64,000 bases of DNA from positions 1,042,674 to 1,106,673 of the forward strand of contig NZ_CP019688.1 of NCBI RefSeq assembly GCF_002287505.1. The letters are read 5' to 3'. The notes below the pieces were generated by a model. The model did no database searches, had not been told where the DNA came from, and was given only the letters and a program-made list of their open reading frames with translations. This DNA comes from Corynebacterium glaucum (lineage in GTDB: Bacteria > Actinomycetota > Actinomycetes > Mycobacteriales > Mycobacteriaceae). The translations under genes and the position numbers were made by a program. Below, piece after piece: positions 9,428 to 20,006 of the stretch (the stretch's first letter is position 1; each line of letters begins with the position of its first letter).

Positions 9428-10786
9428 ATGGAAACTCGATCTGCGGCGCAGGCCGCTATTGACGCGTTCAACGAGCTGCCCGCGCACGTGTGGCCGCGCA
9501 ACGCCCGCCGCCAGGAAGACGGGGTGGTCACCATCGCGGGCGTGCCCCTGACGGAGATCGCCGAAGAATACGGCACGCCGGTCCTGGTGGTGGATGAGGA
9601 CGACTTCCGCTCCCGCTGCCGCGACATGGCCGACGCGTTCGGTGGGCCCGCCAACGTGCACTACGCCTCGAAGGCGTTTCTGACCCGCCACATCGCGCGC
9701 TGGGTTGAAGAAGAAGGCCTGGCGTTGGACGTAGCCAGCGAGAACGAGCTGCGCATCGCGCTCGCCGCGGACTTTCCGGCGGAGCGCATCACGGTGCACG
9801 GCAACAACAAGTCGGCGACTTTCTTGCAGCTGTGCCTAGATTCCCGGGTTGGCCACGTGGTCATCGACTCGCACCAGGAACTCGCGGAGCTCGAAGCGCT
9901 CGCGCGCGAAGCCGCTGTAACCCAGGACGTTTTCGTTCGCGTGAAGCCGGGTGTGGACGCGCACACGCACGAGTTCATCGCGACCAGCCACGAGGACCAG
10001 AAGTTCGGCCTCTCCCTGGCCTCCGGTTCCGCGTACAAGGCGGCGGTCGACGCGATCCGCTCGCCCCACCTTGAGCTGACCGGCCTACACGCCCACGTGG
10101 GCTCGCAGGTCTTCGACGCCGAAGGTTTCAAGCTCGCCGCCCAGCGCGTGCTCGCGCTCTACGCCCAGATCTTCAAAGAGACTGGAGTAGCCCTCGGCTA
10201 CCTCGACCTCGGCGGTGGCTACGGCATCGCCTACACCACCGAGGAGCTGCCGCTGGACGTACGCGCTGTCGCCGCGGATCTGCTCAGCGAGGTCCAAGAC
10301 GTCGCCGACGACCTCGGCATCGCCGCGCCGACCGTCGTCGTCGAGCCGGGCCGCGCGATCGCCGGCCCATCCACCGTCACGGTCTACGCCGCCGGCGTGG
10401 TCAAAGACGTCCACACCTCCTACACCACCACGCGCCGCTACATCGCCGTCGACGGCGGCATGAGCGACAACATTCGCCCCTCGCTGTACGCATCGCTTTA
10501 CGACGGCCGCGTGGTCAACCGCTTCGCGGAAGGCGAGCCCACCCAGACCAGACTTGTCGGTTCCCACTGCGAATCGGGCGACATCCTGATCAACGATGCG
10601 ATGTGGCCCGACGACATCGCGCGCGGCGACCTCATCGCACTGCCGGCCACCGGCGCCTACTGCTACGCCATGAGCTCGAACTACAACGCCTTCGGCCGCC
10701 CCGCGGTGGTCGCGGTGCGCGCCGGGCGGGTCAAGCCGATGGTGCGCCGCGAGACCGTCGAGGACATATTGGCCCGCGAATACTAG
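9428..10786 (+). CDS. lysA: Diaminopimelate decarboxylase, 452 aa
   Basis: A fold-III PLP enzyme that decarboxylates meso-diaminopimelate to L-lysine, the last step of lysine synthesis. The PLP-binding Lys is K82 in VHYASKAF. The HVGSQ motif follows near residue 220, the EPGRAIAG phosphate-binding loop near residue 317, and the HCESGDIL active-site Cys segment near residue 378. The ATG at 9428 has AGGAGG at 9413-9418 overlapping the argS stop region, so it is expressed together with argS, as I remember for C. glutamicum. Confidence 0.95.
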   Translation: METRSAAQAAIDAFNELPAHVWPRNARRQEDGVVTIAGVPLTEIAEEYGTPVLVVDEDDFRSRCRDMADAFGGPANVHYASKAFLTRHIARWVEEEGLALDVASENELRIALAADFPAERITVHGNNKSATFLQLCLDSRVGHVVIDSHQELAELEALAREAAVTQDVFVRVKPGVDAHTHEFIATSHEDQKFGLSLASGSAYKAAVDAIRSPHLELTGLHAHVGSQVFDAEGFKLAAQRVLALYAQIFKETGVALGYLDLGGGYGIAYTTEELPLDVRAVAADLLSEVQDVADDLGIAAPTVVVEPGRAIAGPSTVTVYAAGVVKDVHTSYTTTRRYIAVDGGMSDNIRPSLYASLYDGRVVNRFAEGEPTQTRLVGSHCESGDILINDAMWPDDIARGDLIALPATGAYCYAMSSNYNAFGRPAVVAVRAGRVKPMVRRETVEDILAREY

Positions 10787-10811
10787 CTGCCTTTCGCGTC
10801 GGAACACCCAG

Positions 10812-10817
10812 TACACT
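10812..10817 (+). promoter_or_regulatory. -10 box of the hom-thrB operon
   Basis: TACACT lies 55 nt before the hom ATG, in the gap between lysA and hom. No convincing -35 hexamer is visible. Confidence 0.5.
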
Positions 10818-10872
10818 GACTCCGGACTAATCCATCTTGATCCACTGAAGAACAACGAGGAGTGCACCACGC

Positions 10873-12222
10873 ATGAGCGTCGTAAGCGCTGAGAGCAACG
10901 GCAATTACCCAGGCAAGGGCGTTGGCGAACCGGTTGGTGTCGCCATTCTGGGCAAGGGCACCGTGGGTACCGGCGTGCTGCGCCTGCTCTCGGAGTTCTC
11001 GCACAACCTCGAACAACGCATTGGTGGGCCGCTGGAGGTCCGAGGCGTCGCGGTATCGAACGTCGATAAGCATAAGGATGCTCCGGAAGCTGCGGGCCTG
11101 TACCTGACTGACAACGCACTCGAGCTGATCGAGCGAGACGATGTTGACGTGGTTGTCGAGGTCATCGGCGGCATTGATTATCCGCGTGAGCTGGTGCTGA
11201 AGGCGCTGCGTGCAGGCAAGTCCGTAGTCACGGCGAACAAGGCACTGGTGGCCGCGCACGGTTCGGAGCTTGCCGATGCCGCGAACGAGGCCGGCGTAGA
11301 CCTCTACTACGAGGCTGCGGTGGCGGCGGCGATTCCGGTGGTGGGCATGCTGCGTCGCTCACTGGCCGGTGACCAGGTGCAGCGCATCTCGGGCATTGTC
11401 AACGGCACGACCAACTTCATCCTGGATGCGATGGCGTCGACCGGCGCGAGCTACGAGGACGCGCTGGCGGAAGCGACGCGACTGGGCTACGCCGAAGCTG
11501 ACCCGACCGCGGACGTAGAGGGCCACGACGCGGCGTCGAAGGCCGCGATTCTCGCATCCATGGGCTTCCACACCCGCGTGACCTTTGATGATGTGTACTG
11601 CGAGGGCATCACCGGCATCACAGCCGAGGACATCGCGGCGGCGGCGAAGGCGAACCAGACCATCAAGCTGCTGGCGATCTGCGAGCGCCTGGTGAACGAG
11701 GACGGCACCACCCGTGCCGTGAACGCGCGCGTGCACCCGACGCTGGTGCCCAACGAGCACCCGCTGGCGAGCGTGGACAAGAGCTACAACGCGATCTTCG
11801 TCGAGGCCGAGGCCGCCGGGCGCCTCATGTTCTACGGCAACGGTGCCGGTGGCGCGCCAACCGCGTCCGCGGTGCTCGGCGACCTGGTCGGTGCCGCCCG
11901 CAACAAGATCCACGGTGGCCGCGCACCAGCGGAAAACCCGTACGCGAACTACGACGTCGTGGGATTTGAAGAAGTGGAAACCCGCTACCACGTGAATATG
12001 ACGGTCAACGATCGCGTCGGCGTGCTCGCTGACTTGGCGCGAATGTTCTCCGAGGCCGACGTGTCGCTGTCCGCGGTACGCCAGGAGGAATCCGGCAACG
12101 AGGCCCACCTGATCGTGGTTACGCACAAGGCGCGCGAGAAGAACCTGCATGAGATCGTGCAGCGCTTGAGTGATCACGACGACGTGATCGCCGTGAACTC
12201 CGTGCTCCGTCTGCACGACTAG
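10873..12222 (+). CDS. hom: Homoserine dehydrogenase, 449 aa
   Basis: Reduces aspartate semialdehyde to homoserine with NAD(P)H, the branch point to Thr and Met. The Rossmann motif [14 protein letters not shown] is at about residues 18-31. The catalytic domain shows [25 protein letters not shown] and KAAILA. A C-terminal ACT domain ([18 protein letters not shown] onward, about residues 370-449) is the usual threonine feedback site. GAGGAG lies 9-14 nt before ATG 10873. thrB starts 10 bp after its stop. A copy of the 11-mer lies at 11061-11071 (NVDKH). Confidence 0.95.
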   Translation: MSVVSAESNGNYPGKGVGEPVGVAILGKGTVGTGVLRLLSEFSHNLEQRIGGPLEVRGVAVSNVDKHKDAPEAAGLYLTDNALELIERDDVDVVVEVIGGIDYPRELVLKALRAGKSVVTANKALVAAHGSELADAANEAGVDLYYEAAVAAAIPVVGMLRRSLAGDQVQRISGIVNGTTNFILDAMASTGASYEDALAEATRLGYAEADPTADVEGHDAASKAAILASMGFHTRVTFDDVYCEGITGITAEDIAAAAKANQTIKLLAICERLVNEDGTTRAVNARVHPTLVPNEHPLASVDKSYNAIFVEAEAAGRLMFYGNGAGGAPTASAVLGDLVGAARNKIHGGRAPAENPYANYDVVGFEEVETRYHVNMTVNDRVGVLADLARMFSEADVSLSAVRQEESGNEAHLIVVTHKAREKNLHEIVQRLSDHDDVIAVNSVLRLHD

Positions 12223-12232
12223 GGGAGAGGTT

Positions 12233-13177
12233 ATGTCCGAACTTGCTGCCCTTCCCGTCGGCCTGAAGGCCAACGTCCGCGTGCCGGGTTCTTCCGCGAA
12301 CTTGGGTCCCGGCTTTGACACCCTCGGCCTCGCGCTGGGAATCTACGACACCGTCGAAGTGGAGGTCACCGACTCCGGCTTGGAGATTGAGATCCACGGC
12401 GAAGGCGCCGACGACCTGCCGCGCGACGAGTCGCACCTGGTCGTGCGCGCCATACGCTCGGGTTTGGACGCCGCCGGCGTGACCGCGCCAGGTTTGCGCG
12501 TGGTGTGCCACAACACGATTCCGCAGTCCCGCGGCCTCGGCTCCTCGGCCGCCGCAGCAGTCGCCGGAGTCGTCGCCGCAAATACGCTGGCAGGTTCGCC
12601 GCTTGACGACGACGCGGTGGTGCAGCTTTCCTCCGAGTTCGAGGGCCATCCGGATAACGCCGGTGCCTCGGTCGTGGGCGGGGCCGTCGTCTCCTGGACC
12701 GACATTCCGGTCGACGGCCACTCGAAGCCGCAGTACCGAGCAGTGCGGATCCCGGTGGATCCGTCGATACGCGCTGTGGCTCTGGTGCCGAACTTCCATG
12801 CTTCGACTGAGGCCGTGCGCGAGGTGCTGCCCTCGCACGTCACGCACATCGACGCGCGCTTCAACGTTTCGCGTACCGCGGTCATGACCGCGGCGCTGCA
12901 GTCCCACCCCGAGCTGCTTTGGGAAGGCACCCGCGACCGCCTGCACCAGCCGTATCGCTCCGATGTCCTGCCGGTCACCGCCGAGTGGGTCAACCGCCTA
13001 CGTAACCGGGGCTACGCCGCATACCTCTCCGGCGCCGGACCGACCGCAATGGTGCTGCTCACCGGCGAGGTTGACGAGACTTTGAGCAGTTTGCTTAACG
13101 ACGCCCGCGCCGCCGGCCTCACAGTGCACGAGCTGGAAGTAGCGGGGCCGGCGACAGCCGAGCTCACCCGCCCCTAG
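12233..13177 (+). CDS. thrB: Homoserine kinase, 314 aa
   Basis: GHMP-family kinase that phosphorylates homoserine in threonine synthesis. The N-terminal [13 protein letters not shown] motif (about residues 20-32), the ATP-binding [16 protein letters not shown] (about residues 97-112) and the C-terminal [14 protein letters not shown] are all present. It is in an operon with hom (10-bp gap, GGGGAGAGG as ribosome site). thrC is not next to it. An inverted repeat follows at 13224-13260. Confidence 0.95.
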   Translation: MSELAALPVGLKANVRVPGSSANLGPGFDTLGLALGIYDTVEVEVTDSGLEIEIHGEGADDLPRDESHLVVRAIRSGLDAAGVTAPGLRVVCHNTIPQSRGLGSSAAAAVAGVVAANTLAGSPLDDDAVVQLSSEFEGHPDNAGASVVGGAVVSWTDIPVDGHSKPQYRAVRIPVDPSIRAVALVPNFHASTEAVREVLPSHVTHIDARFNVSRTAVMTAALQSHPELLWEGTRDRLHQPYRSDVLPVTAEWVNRLRNRGYAAYLSGAGPTAMVLLTGEVDETLSSLLNDARAAGLTVHELEVAGPATAELTRP

Positions 13178-13208
13178 CCTGGCTCCGCGCGTAGCCTGGC
13201 TCGGCGCG
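13175..13208 (+). repeat. 17-bp tandem duplication at the thrB stop
   Basis: TAGCCTGGCTCCGCGCG at 13175-13191 is repeated at 13192-13208 with a single C-to-G change. The first copy starts with the thrB stop codon. It looks like a recent local duplication. Confidence 0.7.
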
Positions 13209-13223
13209 TAGCTCCGCTCCTGC

Positions 13224-13260
13224 TGAGGTCTACAACCGACGACCCCAGTTGTAGACCTCA
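13224..13260 (+). terminator. Perfect 13-bp stem after thrB
   Basis: TGAGGTCTACAAC (13224-13236) pairs fully with GTTGTAGACCTCA (13248-13260) around an 11-nt loop. There is no T-tract, so it may be a Rho-assisted or bidirectional terminator, or an operator for the gene at 13340. Confidence 0.5.
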
Positions 13261-13339
13261 GCCGGGGTGGGTGAAATCAGGGTCGATATCGGGGCAATCC
13301 CCGTTGTCCAACTGCACGTCTGAAGATTGACTTGAAAGT

Positions 13340-14662
13340 ATGACCGCACCGCACGCTGACACTCTCGCCCGCGCTCCAAAGCGCACCCTGCCCACATCCG
13401 CGAAGGTGCGCTACCTCGCCCCTGATGTCGCACGCGGCGTGGCACTGCTGGGGATCGCAATGGCTAATGTGGTCACCGCCTGGCTTCCCGGGCACGCGAA
13501 CTTCCCTTTTTACTACGGTGACGACCTCAGCGACCCGAGCGTGCTGGATAAGGTGCTCGTGGTCTTCCAGACGATGTTCGTGCACGTGCGCGGGCTACCC
13601 ATGTTCTCGACGTTGCTCGGGGTGGGCATCGGCATGATCACTGCGAGCCAGCTCTCGAAGGGTAGGTCCGTGAAAGCCACTCGGCGGCTCCTGTGGCGCC
13701 GATACGCCTGGCTCATGGTTTTCGGCGTGCTCCATGCTGCGCTGCTGTTCTGGGGCGACATCATGACCGCGTACGGTGTGATCGGCCTGCTCATGGGCGT
13801 GCTCATCAGCCGAAGCGACAGATTCCTGAAAGCCACCGCGGTGGTGGTCTACATCGTGGCGTCGATAGCGATGCTTGTGGCTGGGTACTTCCTTACAGGC
13901 CATTTCAAAGCTGCAGTCTCCGAGGCTGACTTGATGCCGCCGGTTGAGACTGGGGTGCCGCAGTCGTGGGACGAGCTCGGGGAGAACCTGGTTGGCGCCG
14001 TGGTTGGAATTGCCGGGGGGCTCCTCGCCGCACTGGCGCTGCTCCCGATCGTCCTCGTGGGCTTCCTGTGGGGACGCAGTGGCGTGTTCGCCGACATCGA
14101 TGCGCACCGGCGGATGCTGCTGCGCTGGGTGTGGGTTGCGGTCGCGGTGATCCTGCTGAACGGCCTGCCCGTCGGCCTTGCTGCCGTTGGTGTGTCGCCG
14201 GACGCGTGGTCTGAGCCACTCTTCATGCTGGTAGAGGTGGTGGGCGTGCTCACCGGGCCCGGCATCCTCGCGGCCATTGCGCTGCTGGTGCAGCCTGTGC
14301 AGCGCCAGGTGGCGGAAACCGGAATCCCGAGGTGGCTCTACCCGGTCAATGCATTGGGTAAGCGGTCGATGAGCGGCTACCTCATGCAGTCGGTGATCTT
14401 CGTGCTTGTGATCCAGTTCGTGTCGTACTCCTACCTCGAATGGATGAGCATTGCCGAGAAGATGCTGCTAGCTGTTGCGGTGTGGCTGGTCACCCTGGTG
14501 CTGGCGACGCTACTCGAGCTCGCGGGGCTGCCGGGCCCGTTCGAATGGGCGCACCGCCGCTTGAGCTACAGAGAGCCGAGGCGGAAGCGGAAGCAAAGGC
14601 GCGGTGTCGAGCAAGAGCAAGCTCCGGTACTTACGTCACCACAGCCGGCCGGGCCGCAGTAG
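13340..14662 (+). CDS. DUF418 family membrane protein, 440 aa (first of two paralogs)
   Basis: A polytopic membrane protein with about 9-10 hydrophobic segments. Its N-terminal signature is RYLAPDVARGVALLGIAMAN and its C-terminal signature ALGKRSMSGYLMQS, both typical of DUF418/YeiB-type proteins, which are related to heparan-acetyltransferase-like membrane acyltransferases. The substrate is unknown. It ends in a basic cytoplasmic tail. The paralog at 14791 has the same two signatures, so this is a tandem duplication. Confidence 0.75.
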   Translation: MTAPHADTLARAPKRTLPTSAKVRYLAPDVARGVALLGIAMANVVTAWLPGHANFPFYYGDDLSDPSVLDKVLVVFQTMFVHVRGLPMFSTLLGVGIGMITASQLSKGRSVKATRRLLWRRYAWLMVFGVLHAALLFWGDIMTAYGVIGLLMGVLISRSDRFLKATAVVVYIVASIAMLVAGYFLTGHFKAAVSEADLMPPVETGVPQSWDELGENLVGAVVGIAGGLLAALALLPIVLVGFLWGRSGVFADIDAHRRMLLRWVWVAVAVILLNGLPVGLAAVGVSPDAWSEPLFMLVEVVGVLTGPGILAAIALLVQPVQRQVAETGIPRWLYPVNALGKRSMSGYLMQSVIFVLVIQFVSYSYLEWMSIAEKMLLAVAVWLVTLVLATLLELAGLPGPFEWAHRRLSYREPRRKRKQRRGVEQEQAPVLTSPQPAGPQ

Positions 14663-14673
14663 GCGGATTGACA

Positions 14674-14732
14674 TTCCGCGGCGCGGAATTCTGCCGCGCG
14701 GAAAATCGCTACGCCGATTCCGCCGCGCGGAA
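14674..14732 (+). repeat. Three clustered TTCCGCGNCGCGGAA-type palindromes
   Basis: Between the two DUF418 genes lie TTCCGCGGCGCGGAA (14674-14688, perfect odd palindrome), TTCTGCCGCGCGGAA (14689-14703) and TTCCGCCGCGCGGAA (14718-14732). The reverse complement of the third copy recurs exactly at 48916-48930. They may be operators or a small dispersed repeat family. Confidence 0.6.
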
Positions 14733-14790
14733 TTTTGTGGAGCCCCAGACTCGTCGCGCGCGAAGCTAGGTTCTGAGTTTCAATGATCGC

Positions 14791-16065
14791 GTGCCCAAGA
14801 CACGCGTGACCCAACACGCTGCCCACCAGGCATCGGTCAGCGCGCGCTACCTTGCTCCGGATGTAGCCCGCGGCCTCGCATTGCTCGGCATCATCATGGC
14901 AAACACCATGACCGGTTGGTTCAACATCTGGCCGGTGAAGTATTCCGCAGGTTCTGAGACGCCGGATCCTCTTGAACAGGCATGCATCGTCTTTGAAGCG
15001 GTGTTTCTACATAACCGCGGCCTGCCGATGTTCATAACGCTCTTCGGGGTAGGGGTGGCCTTCATCGTTCAACGGGAGCTGGCTCGCGGTAAGTCTGTGA
15101 GTCAGGTGCGGTGGCTTCTTGCACGCCGTTCCTTCTGGCTCATTGTGCTTGGGATTCTGCACGCATCGTTGCTTTACGAAGGCGACGTGATCCTCATCTA
15201 CGGATCGATGACCTTCATCTTGATGTGGCTCATCACCCTGAGCGATAAATCACTCAGAACGGTGGTCTTTCTTCTGGTTGCACTGACCGGAGTGGTGTTC
15301 CTTCCAATGATCATTGGATCGTTCAGATCTACCCTGGTGGTCGGCTCAGGTGAGGTCATTCCTTCCCACGCGCTGCCCTGGAGCATCGAAAACTTCGGCT
15401 TCCGGTTGGAAGAAGCCCTTTGGGGAGTTTTGCTTACCCCGTTCGTGGCGGTGTTTTGGCTCCCACTCATGTTGATCGGTTTCATGTGGGGCAGGGCCGG
15501 GGTCTTCGCTGATGTTGACGCTCACCGCGGCATGCTTTCACACTGGGCTATCGCCGCCGCGGCAGTGATGATCTGCGTCGGTATTCCGGTTGGGTTCGAA
15601 GCCGCGGGCATCGTTTCGGCTGGATGGTTCCACTTCTTCCGCAACATCGACGGTGCACTCACGATTGTGCTTGGACCGGGCATTCTCGCGATGATCACGC
15701 TTGCGGTACAGCCGGTGCAACGCGCTGTAGCTACGCCCGGCATCCCATGGTGGCTAGTGCCGGTGGATGCATTGGGCAAGCGCTCTCTGAGCGGCTATCT
15801 CGTGCAACACATCATCATGGCGACGATCATCGAAACAGCACCGATGGGCACGCTAACTGCGCTCGAAAGGCCGCAGTTCCTGCTGCTTGCGTTCCTTATC
15901 TGGCTCGCCACGTTAACCATAGCGACACTGCTGGAACTTGCCCATCTCCCGGGTCCATTCGAATGGATCCACCGCCGGCTCACCTACGGTGCCGCCTGGA
16001 AGGAGCGCGGGCTGGTGACTACTGTGCCTCCCGCGAGCGGTTACCCGGACCGGGCAGGGCAATGA
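14791..16065 (+). CDS. DUF418 family membrane protein, 424 aa (second paralog)
   Basis: Same architecture as the gene at 13340: the RYLAPDVARGLALLGIIMAN start, several membrane helices, and the end signature ALGKRSLSGYLVQH. It begins with GTG at 14791; the ATG at 14783 is out of frame. No clear Shine-Dalgarno is seen. Its last 47 bp overlap the 3' end of the convergent acyl-CoA synthetase gene (16019-16065). Base composition is slightly lower in GC than the first copy, so it may be an older or separately acquired paralog. Confidence 0.7.
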   Translation: MPKTRVTQHAAHQASVSARYLAPDVARGLALLGIIMANTMTGWFNIWPVKYSAGSETPDPLEQACIVFEAVFLHNRGLPMFITLFGVGVAFIVQRELARGKSVSQVRWLLARRSFWLIVLGILHASLLYEGDVILIYGSMTFILMWLITLSDKSLRTVVFLLVALTGVVFLPMIIGSFRSTLVVGSGEVIPSHALPWSIENFGFRLEEALWGVLLTPFVAVFWLPLMLIGFMWGRAGVFADVDAHRGMLSHWAIAAAAVMICVGIPVGFEAAGIVSAGWFHFFRNIDGALTIVLGPGILAMITLAVQPVQRAVATPGIPWWLVPVDALGKRSLSGYLVQHIIMATIIETAPMGTLTALERPQFLLLAFLIWLATLTIATLLELAHLPGPFEWIHRRLTYGAAWKERGLVTTVPPASGYPDRAGQ

Positions 16066-17749
16066 TGTCGAACTCGTCGCGCGCGAGGTGTTTGCGCAGG
16101 TCCTTCTTGTCAAACTTGCCCACGGACGTCTTATCAATGGAGTCAACGAAGGTCCAGTACTCCGGCGCCATCCAACGCGGCAGCACGTCGGCAAGCGCTT
16201 CGCGAAGCCGCTTCGCGGTCTCCGAGGTCGGCTCGATCTCCGGCAGCAGCACCGTCACGGCCAGCGGCCGCTCACCCCACTTTTTATCCGGGATGCCGAT
16301 CACCGCGCATTCGATGACCTCTTCCGACTCCATGATCAGGTTCTCTACCTGCGCGGAGTAGATCCACTCGCCGCCGGAACGAATCACGTCACGAGCACGG
16401 TCGTACAGGTTCATGAACCCGTCGTTGGTCACGGTGCCCACGTCGCCCGTGCGAAGCCAGCCGTCGGCAGTGAAATGCTCCTGCTCATCGGTGACTTGCT
16501 CGCCTCGAAACTCCGAAGCAAGCTGCCCGGCCTCCTGCGAAGGGGAGTGGTAGTAACTCGAAGCGACCAGATTGCCGCGCACCTGGATCTCGCCCTGGGT
16601 GAGGTCGTTGGAGTGCATCACGCGCCCGTCGTTGACCACCCGGTACTCCAACCACGGCGCGAAGCGGCCCTGCGAGATACGGTACGCCCAGCGTGCCTCG
16701 CCAGCAGCGCCCGATGGCGGCCGAGCCACGGTACCCACGGTCGAGGTCTCCGTCATACCCCACACGTGCACCACGTCAACGCCGTAGCGCTCCTCCCACA
16801 CCTTGATCAGCGTCGGCGGCGCAGGGGAGCCACCGACGTAGAGCTCCTGCAAACTCATGCGCTCCGGCGGATTGTGCAGGTAGTGCACCATCAACTGAAT
16901 CCACAGCGTCGGCACACCGTGCGCCACACGCGGGTGTGTGCCCGCGATCAGCTTCGCCAGCGTCGGCGCGGAAACGTCCGCATCCGGCAGCACGAGGGGA
17001 GTGCCGGCCAGAAACGCCGCAAGCGGAACTCCCCAGCTCAGCACGTGGTAAATCGGGATGCAGCACAAGAAGGACTCACCGTGCGTCACCGCGAGCGAGT
17101 CCGTCGCCCGCAAGCTCATCGCCTCCAGCCAAATGGAGCGGTGCGAGTACGCCACACCCTTCGGCGCACCGGTGGTCGCGGTCGAATACACCAGTGCCGC
17201 AGCCGTCGTCTCGGGCAAGGTCGGCCAGTTGAATACGGTCGACCGGCCGTCGAGAAGCATCTCGTAGCTATGCTTTTCGACGCCCTCTGGAAGCGCCTCG
17301 GCCAATTCCCCGACGGGTTCTAGACCGGTGAAGACGACCGCGCGAACTAGCGGGCACTGCTTGAGGATGCGGCCGAGCTTCTCCGCGAGGCGCGGATCGG
17401 CGACGATGACTTCTGCCTCGGAGTGGTTGACGATGTAGGCGATCTGATCTTCCATCAGCTGCACATTGAGCGGGTTGAACACCGCGCCCTTCGCCGCGAC
17501 GGCGAACATCACTTCGAGGTGCTCCGCGCAGTTGTAGAGCATTGTGGCCACGCGCTGGTCCGAATCAATGCCCAAGTCATCGTGCAAGGCGTTCGCGAAT
17601 GCGCCGGCGCGCGCACCGATCTGAGCGAAGGTGGTTTCTTCCGCCGTGCCCGTCCGCCACGTGGTGCATTTAGTGGAGCCGTGCAAGGTGGATCCGTACT
17701 CGAGGATGCGAGCAACGGAAAACGGAACTTCCTGCATCGTGGAAAGCAT
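16019..17749 (-). CDS. Long-chain acyl-CoA synthetase (FadD-type), about 576 aa
   Basis: ANL-superfamily ligase that activates a fatty acid as acyl-adenylate and then acyl-CoA. Motifs: YSTATTGAPKGVAYSHRS (the P-loop, with S-T-A in place of the usual S-G-T), GMTETSTVG, and GWLRTGDVG followed by DRARDVIRSGGEWI. C-terminal KTSVGKFDKKDLRK holds the catalytic Lys. I start it at ATG 17749 (MLSTMQEVPFSVARIL) because a TAGAGT box ends 7 nt upstream, making it leaderless; a GTG at 17758 overlaps that box. Substrate chain length cannot be told. Confidence 0.85.
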   Translation of the reverse strand: MLSTMQEVPFSVARILEYGSTLHGSTKCTTWRTGTAEETTFAQIGARAGAFANALHDDLGIDSDQRVATMLYNCAEHLEVMFAVAAKGAVFNPLNVQLMEDQIAYIVNHSEAEVIVADPRLAEKLGRILKQCPLVRAVVFTGLEPVGELAEALPEGVEKHSYEMLLDGRSTVFNWPTLPETTAAALVYSTATTGAPKGVAYSHRSIWLEAMSLRATDSLAVTHGESFLCCIPIYHVLSWGVPLAAFLAGTPLVLPDADVSAPTLAKLIAGTHPRVAHGVPTLWIQLMVHYLHNPPERMSLQELYVGGSPAPPTLIKVWEERYGVDVVHVWGMTETSTVGTVARPPSGAAGEARWAYRISQGRFAPWLEYRVVNDGRVMHSNDLTQGEIQVRGNLVASSYYHSPSQEAGQLASEFRGEQVTDEQEHFTADGWLRTGDVGTVTNDGFMNLYDRARDVIRSGGEWIYSAQVENLIMESEEVIECAVIGIPDKKWGERPLAVTVLLPEIEPTSETAKRLREALADVLPRWMAPEYWTFVDSIDKTSVGKFDKKDLRKHLARDEFDIIALPGPGNRSREAQ

Positions 17750-17756
17750 GTGTCTC

Positions 17757-17762
17757 ACTCTA
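17757..17762 (-). promoter_or_regulatory. Leaderless -10 box of the acyl-CoA synthetase
   Basis: On the minus strand TAGAGT is followed by 7 nt and ATG 17749. Confidence 0.6.
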
Positions 17763-18116
17763 GCTTGGGTGGGAAACAGAGCCGGGATATGGAATCGCGG
17801 GGCATGCGCTATACTTCCGGGAAGGATCGCCGCACCTAAGCCGCGGAAGTTCGCGGGGATAGCTGGTAAGCGCCCCGGAACGTGACCTCAATTCCATCAT
17901 TGGAAGGCAGCGAGGCCTGATCCGCCCCCTAGAGTTTTACCTGGCGCTGGCGCGCGGTTTTCAACCCTGCGTAGTGGTGTCACCTGGGGTTTGACGCGCA
18001 GTTGCTGCGCGAAACGTGAACGACATAACTTGCACACGAAAGCACCCGGTGTGTCCGCGGGAGTCCCGTTCTACTCCGCACGCACAGGCCGCCGGCAATG
18101 CGACGAAAGGACATCC
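17763..18116 (+). promoter_or_regulatory. Promoter and about 300-nt leader of rho
   Basis: This 354-bp gene-free stretch holds a good -10 box TATACT at 17810-17815, implying a leader of roughly 295 nt before the rho GTG. The -35 region is poor. Small stems are visible (for example TTCCATCATTGGAA, and CACAC...GTGTG near 18035-18055), but I recognise no riboswitch or T-box. Rho genes in other bacteria are autoregulated through their leader; whether this one is remains inference. GAAAGGA at 18105-18111 is the ribosome site. Confidence 0.5.
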
Positions 18117-20006
18117 GTGACCGAATCGGGTAATACGGCTGCAGGCCAAGACCTTGCCTCGCTGAAGCTCCCCGAGCTCCGCAAGATTGCGTCTGAGCAG
18201 GGACTGAAAGGCATCTCTGGTTTGCGAAAAGGTGAGCTGATCCAGGCCATCACTACCGGCCGAGTGCCGGCGAAAGCGGCGAACGAGCAAGCTCAAGGGG
18301 GCACCCAGGACGGTCACCGCAGTGACCGCAACGAGCGCAGTGAGCGCGACGAGCGCAACGAACACACTGAGCGCAACGAACACACTGAGCGCGATGAGCG
18401 TCCGGCACGTGAGACCGCTGTCTCGGACGACGAGCAGCACGAATCCCGCTCCACGCCACGGCGTGCGCGCCGCAGCCGCTCCCGCGACGAGCAGAGCGAG
18501 CACGGTGAAAGCGGAGCGACTGCTGACAACAATTCGGGCCAGAATTCCGATTCGAACGACCGCGGTGGCAACGAAGACCGCCGTGACAATGAGGACCGGG
18601 GCGGGAACAACCGCCAACGGGATAACCGCGACAACCGCGACAACCGCGACAACAACAACCGCCGCGACGGGGGCCAAAACCGCGACGACAACGACGGCGG
18701 CGGCCGCCGTGGGCGCCGAGGACGTCGAAACCGGAACCGCAACCGGGACAATCGTGACAACCGCGATAACGGCAACAACCAGGGCGGCAACCGCGACAAC
18801 CAGCACGACAACAACCAGCACTTCGAGCCGGAAGAGCTGCAGGAAGTCGCCGGCATCGTCGACGTGGTTGACAACAACACCGCGTTCATCCGCACCACCG
18901 GCTACCGCCACAACCAGGCAGACGTGTTCATCAACAACAAGCTTGTGCGCCAGAACGGTCTGCGTTCCGGCGACGCCGTGATCGGCCAGGTGCGTGCGAA
19001 CGGCCAGGGCCACCAGCACGGCAACGGCCGCAACCGCCAGCGCTACAACCAGCTCGTGCGCGTCGATTCCATCAACGGCATGACCCCGGATGAGGCAAAG
19101 GGGCGCAAGGAGTTTCACAAGCTCACGCCGCTGTACCCAAACAAGCGCCTGCGCTTGGAGACGGAGCCGAACATCCTTACCACCCGCGTGATCGACTTGG
19201 TTATGCCGATCGGCAAGGGCCAGCGCGCGCTGATCGTCTCCCCGCCGAAGGCCGGTAAAACGACGATCCTGCAGAACATCGCCAACGCGATCGCCACGAA
19301 CAACCCGGAGTGCTACCTCATGGTTGTGCTTGTCGACGAGCGCCCGGAAGAAGTCACCGACATGCAGCGCAGCGTGCGCGGCGAGGTCATTGCTTCCACC
19401 TTCGACCGCCCGCCGTCAGAGCACACAGCCGTGGCGGAGCTGGCCATCGAGCGCGCGAAGCGCCTCGTGGAGATGGGCCAGGACGTCGTCGTCCTGCTCG
19501 ACTCGATCACCCGCCTGGGCCGCGCGTATAACAACTCCTCGCCGGCATCGGGCCGTATCCTGTCCGGTGGCGTGGACTCCAACGCGCTCTACCCGCCGAA
19601 GCGCTTCCTGGGTGCCGCCCGCAACATCGAAGAAGGCGGCTCGCTGACCATCATCGCCACCGCGATGGTGGAGACGGGTTCCGCCGGCGACACCGTGATC
19701 TTCGAGGAGTTCAAGGGCACCGGCAACGCCGAGCTCAAGCTGGACCGCAAGATCGCCGAGCGCCGCGTCTTCCCGGCGGTGGACGTCAACCCGTCCGGCA
19801 CCCGTAAAGATGAGCTGCTCATGGCTCCGGACGAGGCCCGCGTCATGCACAAGCTGCGCCGCATCCTCTCCGCGCTGGATCCGCAGCAGTCCATCGACAT
19901 GCTGATCAAGCAGCTGAAGAAGACCAAGACCAACGGCGAGTTCCTCATGGGCGTGGCCAACTCCGCACCCATGGCAGCCGATCAGACCGAGGAGGAATAC
20001 GTCTAA
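18117..20006 (+). CDS. rho: Transcription termination factor Rho, 629 aa with Asn/Arg/Asp-rich insert
   Basis: Hexameric RNA-dependent ATPase that ends transcription. Order of domains: N-terminal Rho-N helix ([20 protein letters not shown], about residues 16-35), then a long charged low-complexity insert (about residues 50-235, many NRDNRDN-type runs). Next is the RNA-binding domain from [12 protein letters not shown] (about 236), then the ATPase with Walker A PPKAGKTT (about residue 376) and [11 protein letters not shown]. Such inserts are known from other actinobacterial Rho proteins. Start GTG 18117 has GAAAGGA 5 nt upstream. The stop overlaps prfA by one base. Confidence 0.95.
   Translation: MTESGNTAAGQDLASLKLPELRKIASEQGLKGISGLRKGELIQAITTGRVPAKAANEQAQGGTQDGHRSDRNERSERDERNEHTERNEHTERDERPARETAVSDDEQHESRSTPRRARRSRSRDEQSEHGESGATADNNSGQNSDSNDRGGNEDRRDNEDRGGNNRQRDNRDNRDNRDNNNRRDGGQNRDDNDGGGRRGRRGRRNRNRNRDNRDNRDNGNNQGGNRDNQHDNNQHFEPEELQEVAGIVDVVDNNTAFIRTTGYRHNQADVFINNKLVRQNGLRSGDAVIGQVRANGQGHQHGNGRNRQRYNQLVRVDSINGMTPDEAKGRKEFHKLTPLYPNKRLRLETEPNILTTRVIDLVMPIGKGQRALIVSPPKAGKTTILQNIANAIATNNPECYLMVVLVDERPEEVTDMQRSVRGEVIASTFDRPPSEHTAVAELAIERAKRLVEMGQDVVVLLDSITRLGRAYNNSSPASGRILSGGVDSNALYPPKRFLGAARNIEEGGSLTIIATAMVETGSAGDTVIFEEFKGTGNAELKLDRKIAERRVFPAVDVNPSGTRKDELLMAPDEARVMHKLRRILSALDPQQSIDMLIKQLKKTKTNGEFLMGVANSAPMAADQTEEEYV

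Noticed and set aside
17763-18116. T-box, riboswitch or 6C RNA in the rho leader
   Set aside because: No T-box AGGGTGGNACCGCG sequence and no pair of C6 loops; only short C-runs are present.
17961-19118. 385-codon hydrophobic-looking open frame on the minus strand
   Set aside because: Antisense to the repeat-rich part of rho; the Val/Ala-rich sequence is the complement of Asn/Asp/Arg codons.
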